DNA of 64,000 nt, from assembly GCF_030159595.1 (NCBI RefSeq), contig NZ_BSKJ01000005.1, forward strand, positions 124,001 through 188,000, given 5' to 3'. This DNA comes from Pseudomonas putida (lineage in GTDB: Bacteria > Pseudomonadota > Gammaproteobacteria > Pseudomonadales > Pseudomonadaceae). The first letter of the stretch is position 1, and every line of letters begins with the position of its first letter. Below are positions 1 through 9,358 of the stretch, one piece after another. Below the pieces are notes generated by a model. That model saw nothing but the letters and a program-made list of their open reading frames with translations, made no database searches and had not been told where the DNA came from. Position numbers and translations under genes: made by a program.

Positions 1-21
1 GGGTGAACCCGCTCCCACAGG
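1..21. repeat. REP element fragment
   Basis: The first bases (gggtgaacccgctcccacagg) match the distal half of the P. putida-type REP palindrome seen complete elsewhere in this window. The window edge cuts the element. It lies just downstream of motD, the usual intergenic position of such repeats. Confidence 0.6.
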
Positions 22-71
22 GGTGGTGGCAACCTCTCGAATCCATTGCACAGTGACAGAGAATTGACGAG

Positions 72-929
72 TTACTGCCCCGCCACCGTTGCTGGCGTTG
101 CCGGTGCACTTTGTGTGCCAGCCCGCCGTAATGCCGCATCCGGGGTGGCATTGGCACTGCCAGAGCCGGTCAGGCTGCGGCGCACTTCAAGGTTGCGCGA
201 TATCACCAGCACCACACGGCGGTTGCGCGCGCGGCCGTCGGCGGTGTCGTTGCTGGCCACCGGCTGGTACTCGCCATAGCCGACCGACGCCATGCGCGCC
301 GGGTTGACCCCTTCCATGGCCAGCAGGCGCACGATGCTCGCCGCCCGTGCCGACGACAGCTCCCAGTTGGTCGGGTACTGCGCGGTGCGGATCGGCAGGT
401 TGTCGGTAAAGCCCTCGACGTGCACCGGGTTGGCGAACGGTTTGAGGATGTTGGCCACCTTTTCGATGATGGCGAACGCCTTGTCGCTGGGCATGGCATC
501 GCCGCTGCCGAACAGCAGCGACGAGTTCAGCTCGATCTCGATCCACAACTCGTTGCCGCGCACGGTCATCTGGTTGCTGTTGATCAGGTCGCCAAAGGCA
601 TCACGCACATCATCGCTGATGGTTTTCAGCGGATCGACATGGGTCTGCGCCAGGCCCGCTTCGGTCTGCTCGCTTTCCTTCACCAGCGGCTCTGCCGGGC
701 GGACGCTCAGCGGCTGTTCATCGCCAATGGGGATCGGTTTCATGCTGCGCTCAGGGTCGTTGAACACCCCGAGCAGGGCTTGGGAAATGACCTTGTACTT
801 GCCCTCGTTGATCGAGGAAATCGAGTACATCACCACGAAGAACGCGAACAGCAAGGTGATGAAGTCGGCGTACGACACCAGCCAGCGCTCGTGATTTTCG
901 TGTTCCTCGGTATGACGACGGCGACGCAT
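72..929 (-). CDS. motD: Flagellar motor stator protein MotD (MotB family)
   Basis: A 285-aa stator subunit that anchors the MotC/MotD proton channel to peptidoglycan. After a short charged cytoplasmic N-terminus comes one membrane segment (WLVSYADFITLLFAFFVVMY) carrying the conserved Asp that takes up protons. An OmpA/MotB peptidoglycan-binding domain follows, recognisable by VEGFTDNLPI and the NWELSSARA motif. It starts 3 bases after the motC stop and is the last gene of the cheYZAB-motCD run. Pseudomonads carry a second stator, MotAB, elsewhere; the name MotD rather than MotB rests on the cheB-motC-motD context. Confidence 0.95.
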   Translation of the reverse strand: MRRRRHTEEHENHERWLVSYADFITLLFAFFVVMYSISSINEGKYKVISQALLGVFNDPERSMKPIPIGDEQPLSVRPAEPLVKESEQTEAGLAQTHVDPLKTISDDVRDAFGDLINSNQMTVRGNELWIEIELNSSLLFGSGDAMPSDKAFAIIEKVANILKPFANPVHVEGFTDNLPIRTAQYPTNWELSSARAASIVRLLAMEGVNPARMASVGYGEYQPVASNDTADGRARNRRVVLVISRNLEVRRSLTGSGSANATPDAALRRAGTQSAPATPATVAGQ

Positions 930-932
930 GGG

Positions 933-1673
933 TTACTCCATGAAGCCTTGCAGCTTCAACTCGATCGAGCGCGGGTTTTCACCCTCGGCAATCGACAACA
1001 GGCCTTCCAGCAGCATTTCGCGGTAGCGTGACTGGCGCATGACAATGGCCTTGAGCTTGTTCGCGACCGGCAGCAGGATCAGGTTGGCGCTGGCCACGCC
1101 GTAGATAGTGGCGACGAAGGCCACGGCAATGCCGTTGCCCAGCTGCGACGGGTCGGCCAGGTTGCCCATCACATGAATCAGGCCCATCACCGCACCGATG
1201 ATGCCGATGGTCGGCGCGTAACCGCCCATGCTTTCGAACACCTTGGCAGCCTGAATATCACGGCTTTCCTGGGTCAGGAAGTCGACTTCAAGGATGCTGC
1301 GAATGGCTTCAGGCTCAGCGCCGTCCACCAGCAGTTGCAGGCCTTTGCGCGCATACGGGTCGGGCTCGGTATCGGCCACCCCTTCCAGGCCCAGCAGGCC
1401 TTCCTTGCGTGCCGTCAGGCTCCAGTTCACCACCCGGTCTATGCCACCCGCCAGGTCGACGCGTGGCGGGAACAGGATCCAGCGCAAAATCTGCAAGGCG
1501 CGCTTGAAGGACGACAGCGGCGACTGCAGCAAGGCCGCTGCCAGGGTACCGCCCAGCACAATCAGCCCCGCCGGGCCATTGATCAGGGCACCGACATGGC
1601 CGCCTTCGAGGAAGTTGCCACCGACGATGGCGACAAAGGCGAGGATCAGGCCGATCAGGCTGAGGACGTCCAT
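933..1673 (-). CDS. motC: Flagellar motor stator protein MotC (MotA family)
   Basis: A 246-aa inner-membrane protein forming the ion channel with MotD and pushing on FliG. It begins with a hydrophobic helix (VLSLIGLILAFVAIVGG) and has further membrane segments around 30-50, 145-170 and 180-200. The conserved proline region GGYAPTIGIIGAVMGLIHVM and the cytoplasmic loop typical of MotA are present. The ATG shares its A with the cheB stop (TGATG), indicating translational coupling. Confidence 0.95.
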   Translation of the reverse strand: MDVLSLIGLILAFVAIVGGNFLEGGHVGALINGPAGLIVLGGTLAAALLQSPLSSFKRALQILRWILFPPRVDLAGGIDRVVNWSLTARKEGLLGLEGVADTEPDPYARKGLQLLVDGAEPEAIRSILEVDFLTQESRDIQAAKVFESMGGYAPTIGIIGAVMGLIHVMGNLADPSQLGNGIAVAFVATIYGVASANLILLPVANKLKAIVMRQSRYREMLLEGLLSIAEGENPRSIELKLQGFME

Positions 1674-2803
1674 CAGACGCAGGCCTCCACCAGGTGTTTG
1701 CCGATTTCGTCCAGGCTGTACACCGCGTCGGCCAGGTTGGCTTTGACGATGGCCATGGGCATGCCATAGATCACACAGCTGGCTTCATCCTGGGCCCACA
1801 CGGTGCTGCCGCCCTGCTTGAGCAGGCGCGCACCTTCGCGGCCATCGGCGCCCATGCCGGTGAGCACCACCGACAGCACTTTGTCGCCATACGACTTGGC
1901 CGCCGAACCGAAGGTGATGTCCACGCACGGTTTGTAGTTCAGGCGCTCATCACCAGGCAGGATCTTCACCGTGCCACGGCCATCGATCATCATCTGCTTG
2001 CCGCCCGGGGCCAGCAAGGCCAGGCCTGGGCGCAGCATGTCGCCGTCCTCGGCCTCCTTCACGCTGATGCGACACAGTTTGTCGAGGCGCTCGGCAAAGG
2101 CCTTGGTGAACGCCGCCGGCATGTGCTGGATCAGCACGATCGGTGCCGGGAAATTGGCCGGCAACTGGGTCAGCACCCGCTGCAGGGCCACCGGGCCACC
2201 CGTCGAGGTGCCAATGGCCACCAACTTGTACGGCTTGCGCTTGGGGGCTGGCGAGTGCGACGCCGCAGGTGAAGGGGCAGCCGCCCGCGCAGGCAAGGCC
2301 GGGCGCGCCTGCGCCGGGCTGGCGAAACTGCTGGCGGGTGCAGGGCTGCTGGCAGGTGCCGGCGCGACGACCGGTGCCGTTCTGGCATAGCTGCCGAGGC
2401 GGCGGTTGCTGCGTGAAAGGGTGTGCACCTTCTCGCACAGCATCTGCTTGACCTTCTCGGGGTTACGCGAGATGTCCTCGAAGTTTTTCGGCAGGTAATC
2501 CACCGCGCCAGCATCCAGCGCGTCAAGGGTGACGCGGGCGCCCTCGTGGGTTAGCGAGGAGAACATCAACACTGGCGTCGGGCAGCGCTGCATGATGTGC
2601 CGCACCGCGGTGATGCCATCCATCATGGGCATTTCGTAGTCCATGGTGATGACATCGGGCTTGAGCGCCAGCGCCTGGTCGATTGCTTCCTTGCCGTTGG
2701 TCGCGGTACCCACTACCTGGATCGTCGGATCCGCCGAGAGGATTTCCGAGACGCGGCGGCGGAAGAAACCGGAATCATCCACCACCAGGACCTTGACTGC
2801 CAT
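1673..2803 (-). CDS. cheB: Chemotaxis protein-glutamate methylesterase CheB
   Basis: A 376-aa enzyme that demethylates and deamidates chemoreceptors, activated by CheA phosphorylation. The N-terminal receiver domain (VLVVDD, phospho-acceptor D55 in [10 protein letters not shown]) is joined by an Ala/Pro/Ser linker (about 141-188) to the methylesterase domain. The catalytic triad is S200 (AIGTSTGGP), H227 (LIQHMP) and D320 (TGMGADG). I chose ATG at 2803 because GGAG sits 7 bases upstream; the longer frame needs a GTG two codons earlier. Confidence 0.96.
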   Translation of the reverse strand: MAVKVLVVDDSGFFRRRVSEILSADPTIQVVGTATNGKEAIDQALALKPDVITMDYEMPMMDGITAVRHIMQRCPTPVLMFSSLTHEGARVTLDALDAGAVDYLPKNFEDISRNPEKVKQMLCEKVHTLSRSNRRLGSYARTAPVVAPAPASSPAPASSFASPAQARPALPARAAAPSPAASHSPAPKRKPYKLVAIGTSTGGPVALQRVLTQLPANFPAPIVLIQHMPAAFTKAFAERLDKLCRISVKEAEDGDMLRPGLALLAPGGKQMMIDGRGTVKILPGDERLNYKPCVDITFGSAAKSYGDKVLSVVLTGMGADGREGARLLKQGGSTVWAQDEASCVIYGMPMAIVKANLADAVYSLDEIGKHLVEACV

Positions 2804-2849
2804 AAACACTCCATTAGGCGGCGCAACCCGCCAGGGTGCGCCACCGAAA

Positions 2850-5072
2850 TCAAATACGCCGCGCGGCGTAACGCTTGAGCATGCTCGGGACGTCGAGAAT
2901 CAACGCAATGCGCCCGTCACCGGTGATGGTGGCCCCGGACATGCCCGGGGTGCCCTGCAGCATCTTGCCCAGCGGCTTGATGACCACTTCTTCCTGACCC
3001 ACCAGTTGATCGACGACAAAGCCGATGCGCTGGGTGCCGACCGACAGGATCACCACATGGCCCTCGTGCTGCTCTTCGTGCACCTGGCCCTGCACCAGCC
3101 AGCGCTTGAGGTAGAACAGCGGCAGCGCCTTGTCACGCACGATCACCACTTCCTGGCCGTCGACCACATTGGTGCGCGACAGGTCGAGGTGGAAGATCTC
3201 GTTGACGTTGACCAGCGGGAAAGCGAACGCCTGGTTGCCCAGCATCACCATCAGGGTCGGCATGATCGCCAGGGTCAGCGGCACCTTGATGACGATCTTC
3301 GAACCCTGGCCCTTGGCCGAGTAGATGTTGATCGAACCGTTGAGCTGGGAGATCTTGGTCTTCACCACGTCCATGCCCACGCCACGCCCAGACACGTCGG
3401 AAATCTCGGTCTTGGTCGAGAAGCCGGGGGCGAAGATCAGGTTGTAGCAGTCCGACTCGCTCAGGCGCTCGGCAGCGTCCTTGTCCATCAGGCCCTTTTC
3501 CACGGCCTTGGCGCGCAGGATGTTCGGGTCCATGCCCTTGCCGTCGTCAGAAATCGACAGCAGGATGTGGTCGCCTTCCTGTTCGGCCGACAGCACCACA
3601 CGCCCCGTGCGGGCTTTACCGGAGGCTTCACGCTCGTCGGGCATTTCCACGCCATGGTCGACAGCGTTGCGCACCAGGTGCACCAACGGGTCGGCCAAGG
3701 CCTCGACCAGGTTCTTGTCCAGGTCGGTTTCTTCGCCGACCAGCTCCAGGTTGATCTCTTTCTTGAGCTGGCGGGCCAGGTCGCGGACCAGGCGCGGGAA
3801 GCGGCCGAACACTTTCTTGATCGGCTGCATACGGGTTTTCATCACCGCGGTCTGCAGGTCGGCGGTGACCACGTCGAGGTTGGACACAGCCTTGGACATG
3901 GCCTCGTCGCCGCTGTTCAGGCCCAGGCGCACGAGGCGGTTACGCACCAGCACCAGTTCGCCGACCATGTTCATGATCTCGTCCAGGCGCGCGGTGTCGA
4001 CGCGTACGGTGGTTTCCGCTTCGCTAACCGCATGCTTTTCGGCGGCCGGGGCCGGGGCGCGCGGTGCCGCCGATGGCTTGCTGGCTGGCGCAGCAGCGGG
4101 CTTGGCTACCTGCTGGCTGTCGGCCTTCGCTGCGGCAGGTGCTTGCACCTTGGCTGCGGCGGGTGCTTCGACTGCGGCAACGTCACCACCGAACTTGCCC
4201 TTGCCATGCAGCTGGTCCAGCAACGCCTCGAACTCATGCTCGCTGATTTCATCGCTGCTCGCCGCAGGGCTCTCCTCCACGGCGGGCGCCTTGGCGGCTG
4301 GCAAGGCATCAGCCTGGAAGGTACCCTTGCCATGCAACTGATCGAGCAGCGATTCGAACTCGGCGTCGGTAATTTCATCGCTGACCGGTTCTGCAGGTGC
4401 GGCTACCGGCGCTGCAGCCACCTCGGCGCTGAACTGGCCTTTGCCGTGGAGTTGGTCAAGCAGCGATTCGAACTCGGCGTCAGTGATTTCGTCACCCCCG
4501 CTGCTGACGGTCTCGCCCTGCATCTGCTCGTCGGCCGCTGCTTGCGCCTTGACCGCATCGAGCGAGTCGAGCAACTGTTCAAATTCGCTGTCAGTGATGT
4601 CCTGGTCTTCAAGCGGGACCGCAGCGGCTGCCTCGGCAACCGGCTCGGGCACAGCAGCAGGCGCTGCAACCGCTTCGGCGCTACCCGGCTCGGCCAAGCG
4701 CGACAACGCCGCCAGCAGCTCGGGGGTGGCGGGGGTCACTTCGGCGCGCTCGCGCACCTGGCCAAACATGCTGTTGACCGTGTCCAGTGCCTCAAGCACC
4801 ACGTCCATCAGTTCCGCGTCGACCCGGCGCTCACCTTTGCGCAGGATGTCGAACACGTTCTCGGCGATATGGCAGCACTCCACCAGCTCGTTCAGCTGAA
4901 GGAAGCCGGCGCCCCCTTTTACAGTGTGGAAACCGCGAAAGATCGCATTGAGCAGGTCGGCATCGTCAGGTCGGCTTTCCAGCTCGACCAGTTGCTCGGA
5001 CAGTTGCTCAAGAATTTCGCCGGCTTCTACCAGGAAATCCTGGAGGATTTCTTCATCGGCGCCGAAGCTCAT
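2850..5072 (-). CDS. cheA: Chemotaxis histidine kinase CheA
   Basis: A 740-aa kinase that phosphorylates CheY and CheB in response to receptors. The P1 Hpt domain comes first, with phospho-His H49 in [10 protein letters not shown]. Residues about 110-350 are an Ala/Pro-rich linker with four copies of a short acidic motif (see separate entry) where a folded P2 domain would normally lie. Then come the P3 dimerisation helices ([19 protein letters not shown]), the P4 ATP-binding domain ([22 protein letters not shown]) and the C-terminal CheW-like P5 domain. ATG at 5072 follows AAGGAG. cheZ ends 10 bases upstream. Confidence 0.96.
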   Translation of the reverse strand: MSFGADEEILQDFLVEAGEILEQLSEQLVELESRPDDADLLNAIFRGFHTVKGGAGFLQLNELVECCHIAENVFDILRKGERRVDAELMDVVLEALDTVNSMFGQVRERAEVTPATPELLAALSRLAEPGSAEAVAAPAAVPEPVAEAAAAVPLEDQDITDSEFEQLLDSLDAVKAQAAADEQMQGETVSSGGDEITDAEFESLLDQLHGKGQFSAEVAAAPVAAPAEPVSDEITDAEFESLLDQLHGKGTFQADALPAAKAPAVEESPAASSDEISEHEFEALLDQLHGKGKFGGDVAAVEAPAAAKVQAPAAAKADSQQVAKPAAAPASKPSAAPRAPAPAAEKHAVSEAETTVRVDTARLDEIMNMVGELVLVRNRLVRLGLNSGDEAMSKAVSNLDVVTADLQTAVMKTRMQPIKKVFGRFPRLVRDLARQLKKEINLELVGEETDLDKNLVEALADPLVHLVRNAVDHGVEMPDEREASGKARTGRVVLSAEQEGDHILLSISDDGKGMDPNILRAKAVEKGLMDKDAAERLSESDCYNLIFAPGFSTKTEISDVSGRGVGMDVVKTKISQLNGSINIYSAKGQGSKIVIKVPLTLAIMPTLMVMLGNQAFAFPLVNVNEIFHLDLSRTNVVDGQEVVIVRDKALPLFYLKRWLVQGQVHEEQHEGHVVILSVGTQRIGFVVDQLVGQEEVVIKPLGKMLQGTPGMSGATITGDGRIALILDVPSMLKRYAARRI
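4197..4601 (-). repeat. Four tandem acidic LL-motifs in the CheA linker
   Basis: This segment encodes four related motifs: [33 protein letters not shown] twice (followed by QF and TF), and [19 protein letters not shown]. They are separated by 20-25 residues of Ala/Pro/Val-rich linker. The core is [DE]-F-E-x-L-L-D-x-L. The underlying DNA is also near-repeated (e.g. around 4321-4377 and 4441-4497). The region sits between P1 and P3 of CheA. Confidence 0.85.
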
Positions 5073-5084
5073 CAAACGTGCTCC

Positions 5085-5873
5085 TTAAAAACCCAGACTG
5101 GACAGCAGATCATCGACATCGTCCTGACCGGACACGACGTCTTCACGCTTATCGGCATGAATCTGCGGACCTTCACCCCGAGTCGGATGTTTTTCTGCAT
5201 CTTTTTCTGCGCGCAGTTGATCGTGGTCATGTTTTATGCCGGCAAACCGGTCGACCTGGCTGGCCATCAGCACCAGCTTGAGCAGGTTGCTTTCTACCTC
5301 GGTCACCAACGTGGTGACACGCTTGATCACCTGGCCGGTCAGGTCCTGATAGTCCTGGGCCAGCAGAATGTCATTGAGGTGGCCGGCGACCTTGCGATTA
5401 CCTTCGGCGCTGTGCGTCAGGAAACTGTCGACGCGCTTGACCAGGTCACGGAACTCCGGCGCAGCCACTTCGCGGCGCATGAAGCGCTGCCAGTCGGTGC
5501 TCAGGGCCTTGGCCTCGCTGGCCAGGTCGTTGAGCACCGGGGTGCTCTCCTCGACCAAGTCCATGGTGCGGTTGGCCGCGCCCTCGGTCAGCTTGACCAC
5601 ATACGACAGGCGCTCGGTGGCGTCGGTAATTTGCGACACCTCCTCGGCTTGCGGCATGGTCGGGTCGATCTGGAAACTGACGATGGCGCTGTGCAGCTCG
5701 CGGGTCAGCTTGCCGACTTCCTGGTACAGCCCGCGGTCGCGGGTCTGGTTCAGCTCGTGAATCAGCTGCACCGCTTCGCCAAAACGGCCCCGCTCCAGGC
5801 TTTCGACCAACTCCTGGGCATGTTTCTTCAGGGTCGATTCGAACTCGCCCAATGACGTTTGTGATGAATCCAT
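5085..5873 (-). CDS. cheZ: CheY-P phosphatase CheZ
   Basis: A 262-aa phosphatase that ends the run/tumble signal by dephosphorylating CheY-P. The protein is largely helical. The signature LLAQDYQDLTGQVIKRV (about 170-187) carries the acidic and Gln residues used in catalysis. The extreme C-terminus (GQDDVDDLLSSLGF) is the conserved CheY-binding helix. The gene lies between cheY and cheA, the usual pseudomonad order. Confidence 0.96.
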   Translation of the reverse strand: MDSSQTSLGEFESTLKKHAQELVESLERGRFGEAVQLIHELNQTRDRGLYQEVGKLTRELHSAIVSFQIDPTMPQAEEVSQITDATERLSYVVKLTEGAANRTMDLVEESTPVLNDLASEAKALSTDWQRFMRREVAAPEFRDLVKRVDSFLTHSAEGNRKVAGHLNDILLAQDYQDLTGQVIKRVTTLVTEVESNLLKLVLMASQVDRFAGIKHDHDQLRAEKDAEKHPTRGEGPQIHADKREDVVSGQDDVDDLLSSLGF

Positions 5874-5893
5874 GGCGCGCCCCCTGACGTGAC

Positions 5894-6268
5894 TCAGCCG
5901 TTGACGCGTTCGAAGATCTTCTCGATCTTTTCTTTGAGCACCTGGGCGGTGAACGGCTTGACCACATAACCATTGACGCCGGCCTGGGCCGCTTCGATGA
6001 TCTGGTCGCGCTTGGCTTCAGCGGTCACCATCAGTACTGGCATGCTTTTCAGCTTGTCGCTGGCACGGACTTTACGCAGCAGGTCGATGCCGGACATACC
6101 CGGCATGTTCCAGTCGGTTACCAGGAAGTCGTAGTGGCCGTTTTCCAGCATCGGCAGTGCCGTGGTGCCGTCATCGGCTTCGTCGGTGTTGGTGAAGCCC
6201 AGATCACGCAACAGGTTCTTGATGATCCGCCGCATCGTCGAAAAGTCGTCAACGATGAGGATTTTCAT
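5894..6268 (-). CDS. cheY: Chemotaxis response regulator CheY
   Basis: A 124-aa single receiver domain that, when phosphorylated, binds FliM and changes motor rotation. It shows the acidic pocket (ILIVDD), phospho-acceptor D52 ([11 protein letters not shown]), the Thr/Ala switch region ([10 protein letters not shown]) and the conserved Lys (VVKPF). ATG at 6268 gives the standard CheY N-terminus [18 protein letters not shown] four codons upstream has a nearby GGAGGT and cannot be excluded as the true start. Confidence 0.96.
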   Translation of the reverse strand: MKILIVDDFSTMRRIIKNLLRDLGFTNTDEADDGTTALPMLENGHYDFLVTDWNMPGMSGIDLLRKVRASDKLKSMPVLMVTAEAKRDQIIEAAQAGVNGYVVKPFTAQVLKEKIEKIFERVNG

Positions 6269-6375
6269 GTTCTTGTCCAATTAGACCTCCAAGCAGTCTC
6301 AAACGCGCCCGGCCTACCGAGCACGCACTCATTCAATTCGGTACAACGTGGAAAACGACTGCAACGACAGCAGGC

Positions 6376-7116
6376 TCAACGTGCCCGCCACTCCCCAAGA
6401 CGGCTGCGCAGACGCGCGGCGCACTGGCTGTGCAACTGGCTGACCCGCGACTCGCTGACACCCAGCACCTCACCGATTTCCTTAAGGTTCAGCTCTTCGT
6501 CGTAGTACAGCGCCAGCACCAGGCGCTCACGCTCCGGCAGGTTGGCAATGGCGTCGGTCAGGGCAGCCTGGAAGCGCTCGTCCTCCAGGCCACGCGCCGG
6601 TTCGACGTGGCCACTGGCACCGTCTTCATGCAGCCCTTCGTGCTCGCCGTCCTGCAACAGGTCGTCAAAGCTGAACAGACGGCTGCCCAGGGTATCGTTC
6701 AAGATCGCGTAATAATCATCGAGACTCAATTGGAGTTCGGCAGCAACTTCATGATCTTTAGCGTCTCGACCTGTTCTGGCCTCCACGGCACGCATCGCGT
6801 CACTGACCATACGGGTGTTGCGGTGCACCGAGCGCGGCGCCCAGTCACCCTTGCGCACTTCATCCAGCATGGCCCCGCGAATGCGGATGCCGGCGTAGGT
6901 TTCAAAGCTGGCGCCCTTGCTGGCGTCATATTTGCTGGCCACTTCCAGCAGGCCGATCATGCCGGCCTGTATCAAATCCTCGACCTGCACGTTGGCCGGC
7001 AACCGCGCCAGCAAGTGGTAGGCAATGCGTTTGACCAGCGGGGCATAGCGCTCGATCAGCTCGTACTGGGCGTCTTTCGCTGCCCGGCTGTACATCTTGA
7101 AGCCGCTGGCGTTCAT
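6376..7116 (-). CDS. fliA: Flagellar sigma factor FliA (sigma28)
   Basis: A 246-aa RNA polymerase sigma factor for late flagellar genes. It shows sigma region 2 (ERYAPLVKRIAYHLLARLP, VEDLIQAGMIGLLEV), region 3 and region 4 with its helix-turn-helix (LKEIGEVLGVSESRVSQLHSQ). The reading frame stays open upstream, but ATG at 7116 gives the family N-terminus (MNASGFKMYSR) and overlaps the fleN stop as ATGA. Likely targets in this window are the sigma28-type sites before fliC and fliS. Its activity is normally held by FlgM, which is not in the window. Confidence 0.96.
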   Translation of the reverse strand: MNASGFKMYSRAAKDAQYELIERYAPLVKRIAYHLLARLPANVQVEDLIQAGMIGLLEVASKYDASKGASFETYAGIRIRGAMLDEVRKGDWAPRSVHRNTRMVSDAMRAVEARTGRDAKDHEVAAELQLSLDDYYAILNDTLGSRLFSFDDLLQDGEHEGLHEDGASGHVEPARGLEDERFQAALTDAIANLPERERLVLALYYDEELNLKEIGEVLGVSESRVSQLHSQCAARLRSRLGEWRAR

Positions 7117-7946
7117 AGCGCGGGTCCCGCGCTGGTGGGTTGCACCAGGCGCTCGACGAAGAACTCCAGGTGACCACGCGGATTGGCCGGCAGCGGCCAG
7201 CTGTCGACCTTCTGGGCAATCGCCTTGAAGGCCAGCGCGCATTTGGAGCGAGGGAAGGCCTCGTAGACAGCGCGCTGCTTCTGCACCGCCTTGCGCACGC
7301 ACTCGTCGTACGGAACGGCACCCACATACTGCAGGGCAACGTCAAGGAAGCGGTCGGTGACCTTGGTCAGCTTGGCGAACAGGTTGCGCCCTTCTTGCGG
7401 GCTCTGCGCCATGTTGGCCAGCACGCGGAAACGATTCATGCCGTAGTCGCGGTTCAGCAGTTTGATCAGGGCGTAGGCGTCGGTGATCGACGTCGGTTCG
7501 TCGCACACCACCAGCAGCACTTCCTGGGCGGCGCGAACGAAGCTGACCACCGAGTCACCAATACCCGCAGCGGTGTCGATCACCAGCACATCGAGGTTGT
7601 CGCCGATTTCGCTGAACGCCTGGATCAAGCCGGCATGCTGGGCCGGGGCCAGGTGCACCATGCTCTGGGTACCCGAGGCCGCCGGCACGATGCGCACACC
7701 GCCAGGGCCTTGCAGCATCACGTCACGCAGCTCGCAGCGCCCTTCGATGACATCGGCCAAGGTACGTTTGGGGGTAAGGCCCAGCAACACGTCGACGTTG
7801 GCCAGGCCCAGGTCGGCGTCAAGCAGCATGACCCTGCGGCCAAGCTCGGCCAGCGCCAGGGACAAGTTCACTGAAACGTTAGTCTTGCCGACGCCACCTT
7901 TGCCACCGGTCACGGCGATCACCTGTACGGGATGCATGCTACCCAT
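7113..7946 (-). CDS. fleN: Flagellar number regulator FleN (FlhG)
   Basis: A 277-aa MinD/ParA-family ATPase that limits flagellar number by antagonising FleQ and pairing with FlhF. The deviant Walker A motif GGKGGVGKT lies at 14-22, the DADLGLANVD segment follows the first strand, and VIDTAAGIGDSVVSF matches Walker B. It is encoded between flhF and fliA, with an ATGA overlap into fliA. Confidence 0.95.
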   Translation of the reverse strand: MGSMHPVQVIAVTGGKGGVGKTNVSVNLSLALAELGRRVMLLDADLGLANVDVLLGLTPKRTLADVIEGRCELRDVMLQGPGGVRIVPAASGTQSMVHLAPAQHAGLIQAFSEIGDNLDVLVIDTAAGIGDSVVSFVRAAQEVLLVVCDEPTSITDAYALIKLLNRDYGMNRFRVLANMAQSPQEGRNLFAKLTKVTDRFLDVALQYVGAVPYDECVRKAVQKQRAVYEAFPRSKCALAFKAIAQKVDSWPLPANPRGHLEFFVERLVQPTSAGPAL

Positions 7947-8039
7947 GTCTGTTCTTTACCTTGTCTCGCTGGGACTCAGGCCACACACGGGGTAATTCTG
8001 CGTACCCCTTGGCATAGCGACTTTGCACACACTTCATGG

Positions 8040-9347
8040 TCAACCCGCTCGCCGTGGGTTGTGATAGAGATCAGCGAACATGTCGGCCATGGCCTCTTCG
8101 CTGGGCTCGTCCTGCAGCTGCACATTGACCGCGCGGGAGACCAACTGGTGGCCACGCGGCAGGTGCAGGTCGTCAGGAATGCGCGGGCCATCGGTGAGGT
8201 AGGCCACAGGCAGTTCATGACTGATGGCAAGGCTCAGTACATCACCAAGGCTTGCCGTTTCATCGAGCTTGGTCAGGATGCAGCCGGCCAGGCCACAACG
8301 CTTGTAGCTGTGGTAGGCGGCGGTCAGCACCTGCTTCTGGCTGGTGGTGGCCAGCACCAGGTAGTTCTTGGCGGCAATGCCACGCCCGGCCAGGGTTTCC
8401 AGTTGCATGCGCAGCGCCGGGTCACTGGCCTGCAGGCCAGCGGTATCGATCAGCACCACGCGCTTGCGCAGCAGCGGTTCCAGCGCAGCGGCCAGCGACT
8501 GGCCCGGGTCGACATAGGTCACCGGTACGTTGAGGATGCGGCCCAGGGTCTTGAGCTGCTCCTGGGCGCCGATACGGAAGCTGTCCATGCTTACCAAGGC
8601 CAGGTTCTGCGCGCCGTACTTGAGCACATAGCGAGCGGCCAGCTTGGCCAGGGTGGTGGTCTTGCCCATGCCGGCCGGGCCGACCATGGCAATAACCCCG
8701 CCCTCTTCGATCGGTTCGATTTCCGGGATCTCGATCATACGCGCCAGGTGCGCCAACAGCATGCGCCAGGCCTGGCGTGGCTCTTCGATCTCGGTGGTCA
8801 GTTCCAGCAGTTCGCGGGCGATCGGCCCGGACAGGCCGATGCGCTGCAGGCGCCGCCACAGGTTGGCCTGCTGCGGCTTGCTGCCTTGCAACTGGGTCCA
8901 GGCCAGCGAACCGAGTTGCACTTCCAGCAACTCGCGCAGCCCCGACAGCTCGGAGCGCATGGCATCGAACAAACGCGGGTCTACTGGCGCCGCAGCCGGG
9001 GCAGCGGCAGCCTCAGGGGCATCGACGTGCGGCTCGATCAACGGCTCGGCGGCGGTCAGCGACTGCCCGGCGAACAATTGGCGGTTGTTGTCACTGCTGT
9101 CCGAGCGGTGGTCCAGTTCGGCCTGGGCAGTGGCGATGCGCGTATGCGTCTTGCGCAGCTCTTCTTCCAGCTCGGCGTTGGGCACACGCGGGGCCAGGGC
9201 GGACAGCTTGTAGTCCAGCGCGGCCGTCAGTTCGACACCACCGGCAATACGACGGTTGCCAATGATCGCGGCATCGGCGCCCAGCTCATCACGGACCAGT
9301 TTCATGGCCTGACGCATATCGGCGGCGAAAAATCGCTTAACTTGCAT
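8040..9347 (-). CDS. flhF: Flagellar SRP-type GTPase FlhF
   Basis: A 435-aa GTPase that places the flagellum at the cell pole. The N-terminal B region (MQVKRFFAADMRQAMKLV) is followed by a variable Ala-rich linker, the N domain, and a G domain with P-loop VGPAGMGKTTTLAKLAARYV, DTAGLQ and the TKLDE guanine-specificity motif. It starts 11 bases after flhA and is separated from fleN by 93 bases. Confidence 0.95.
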   Translation of the reverse strand: MQVKRFFAADMRQAMKLVRDELGADAAIIGNRRIAGGVELTAALDYKLSALAPRVPNAELEEELRKTHTRIATAQAELDHRSDSSDNNRQLFAGQSLTAAEPLIEPHVDAPEAAAAPAAAPVDPRLFDAMRSELSGLRELLEVQLGSLAWTQLQGSKPQQANLWRRLQRIGLSGPIARELLELTTEIEEPRQAWRMLLAHLARMIEIPEIEPIEEGGVIAMVGPAGMGKTTTLAKLAARYVLKYGAQNLALVSMDSFRIGAQEQLKTLGRILNVPVTYVDPGQSLAAALEPLLRKRVVLIDTAGLQASDPALRMQLETLAGRGIAAKNYLVLATTSQKQVLTAAYHSYKRCGLAGCILTKLDETASLGDVLSLAISHELPVAYLTDGPRIPDDLHLPRGHQLVSRAVNVQLQDEPSEEAMADMFADLYHNPRRAG

Positions 9348-9358
9348 TATCCACTACC

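Noticed and set aside
2643..5855. Long plus-strand open frame (about 1070 codons) opposite cheB, cheA and cheZ
   Set aside because: It is His/Gln/Leu-rich low-complexity sequence typical of the antisense frame of GC-rich genes. It lacks a ribosome-binding site and overlaps well-defined chemotaxis genes completely.
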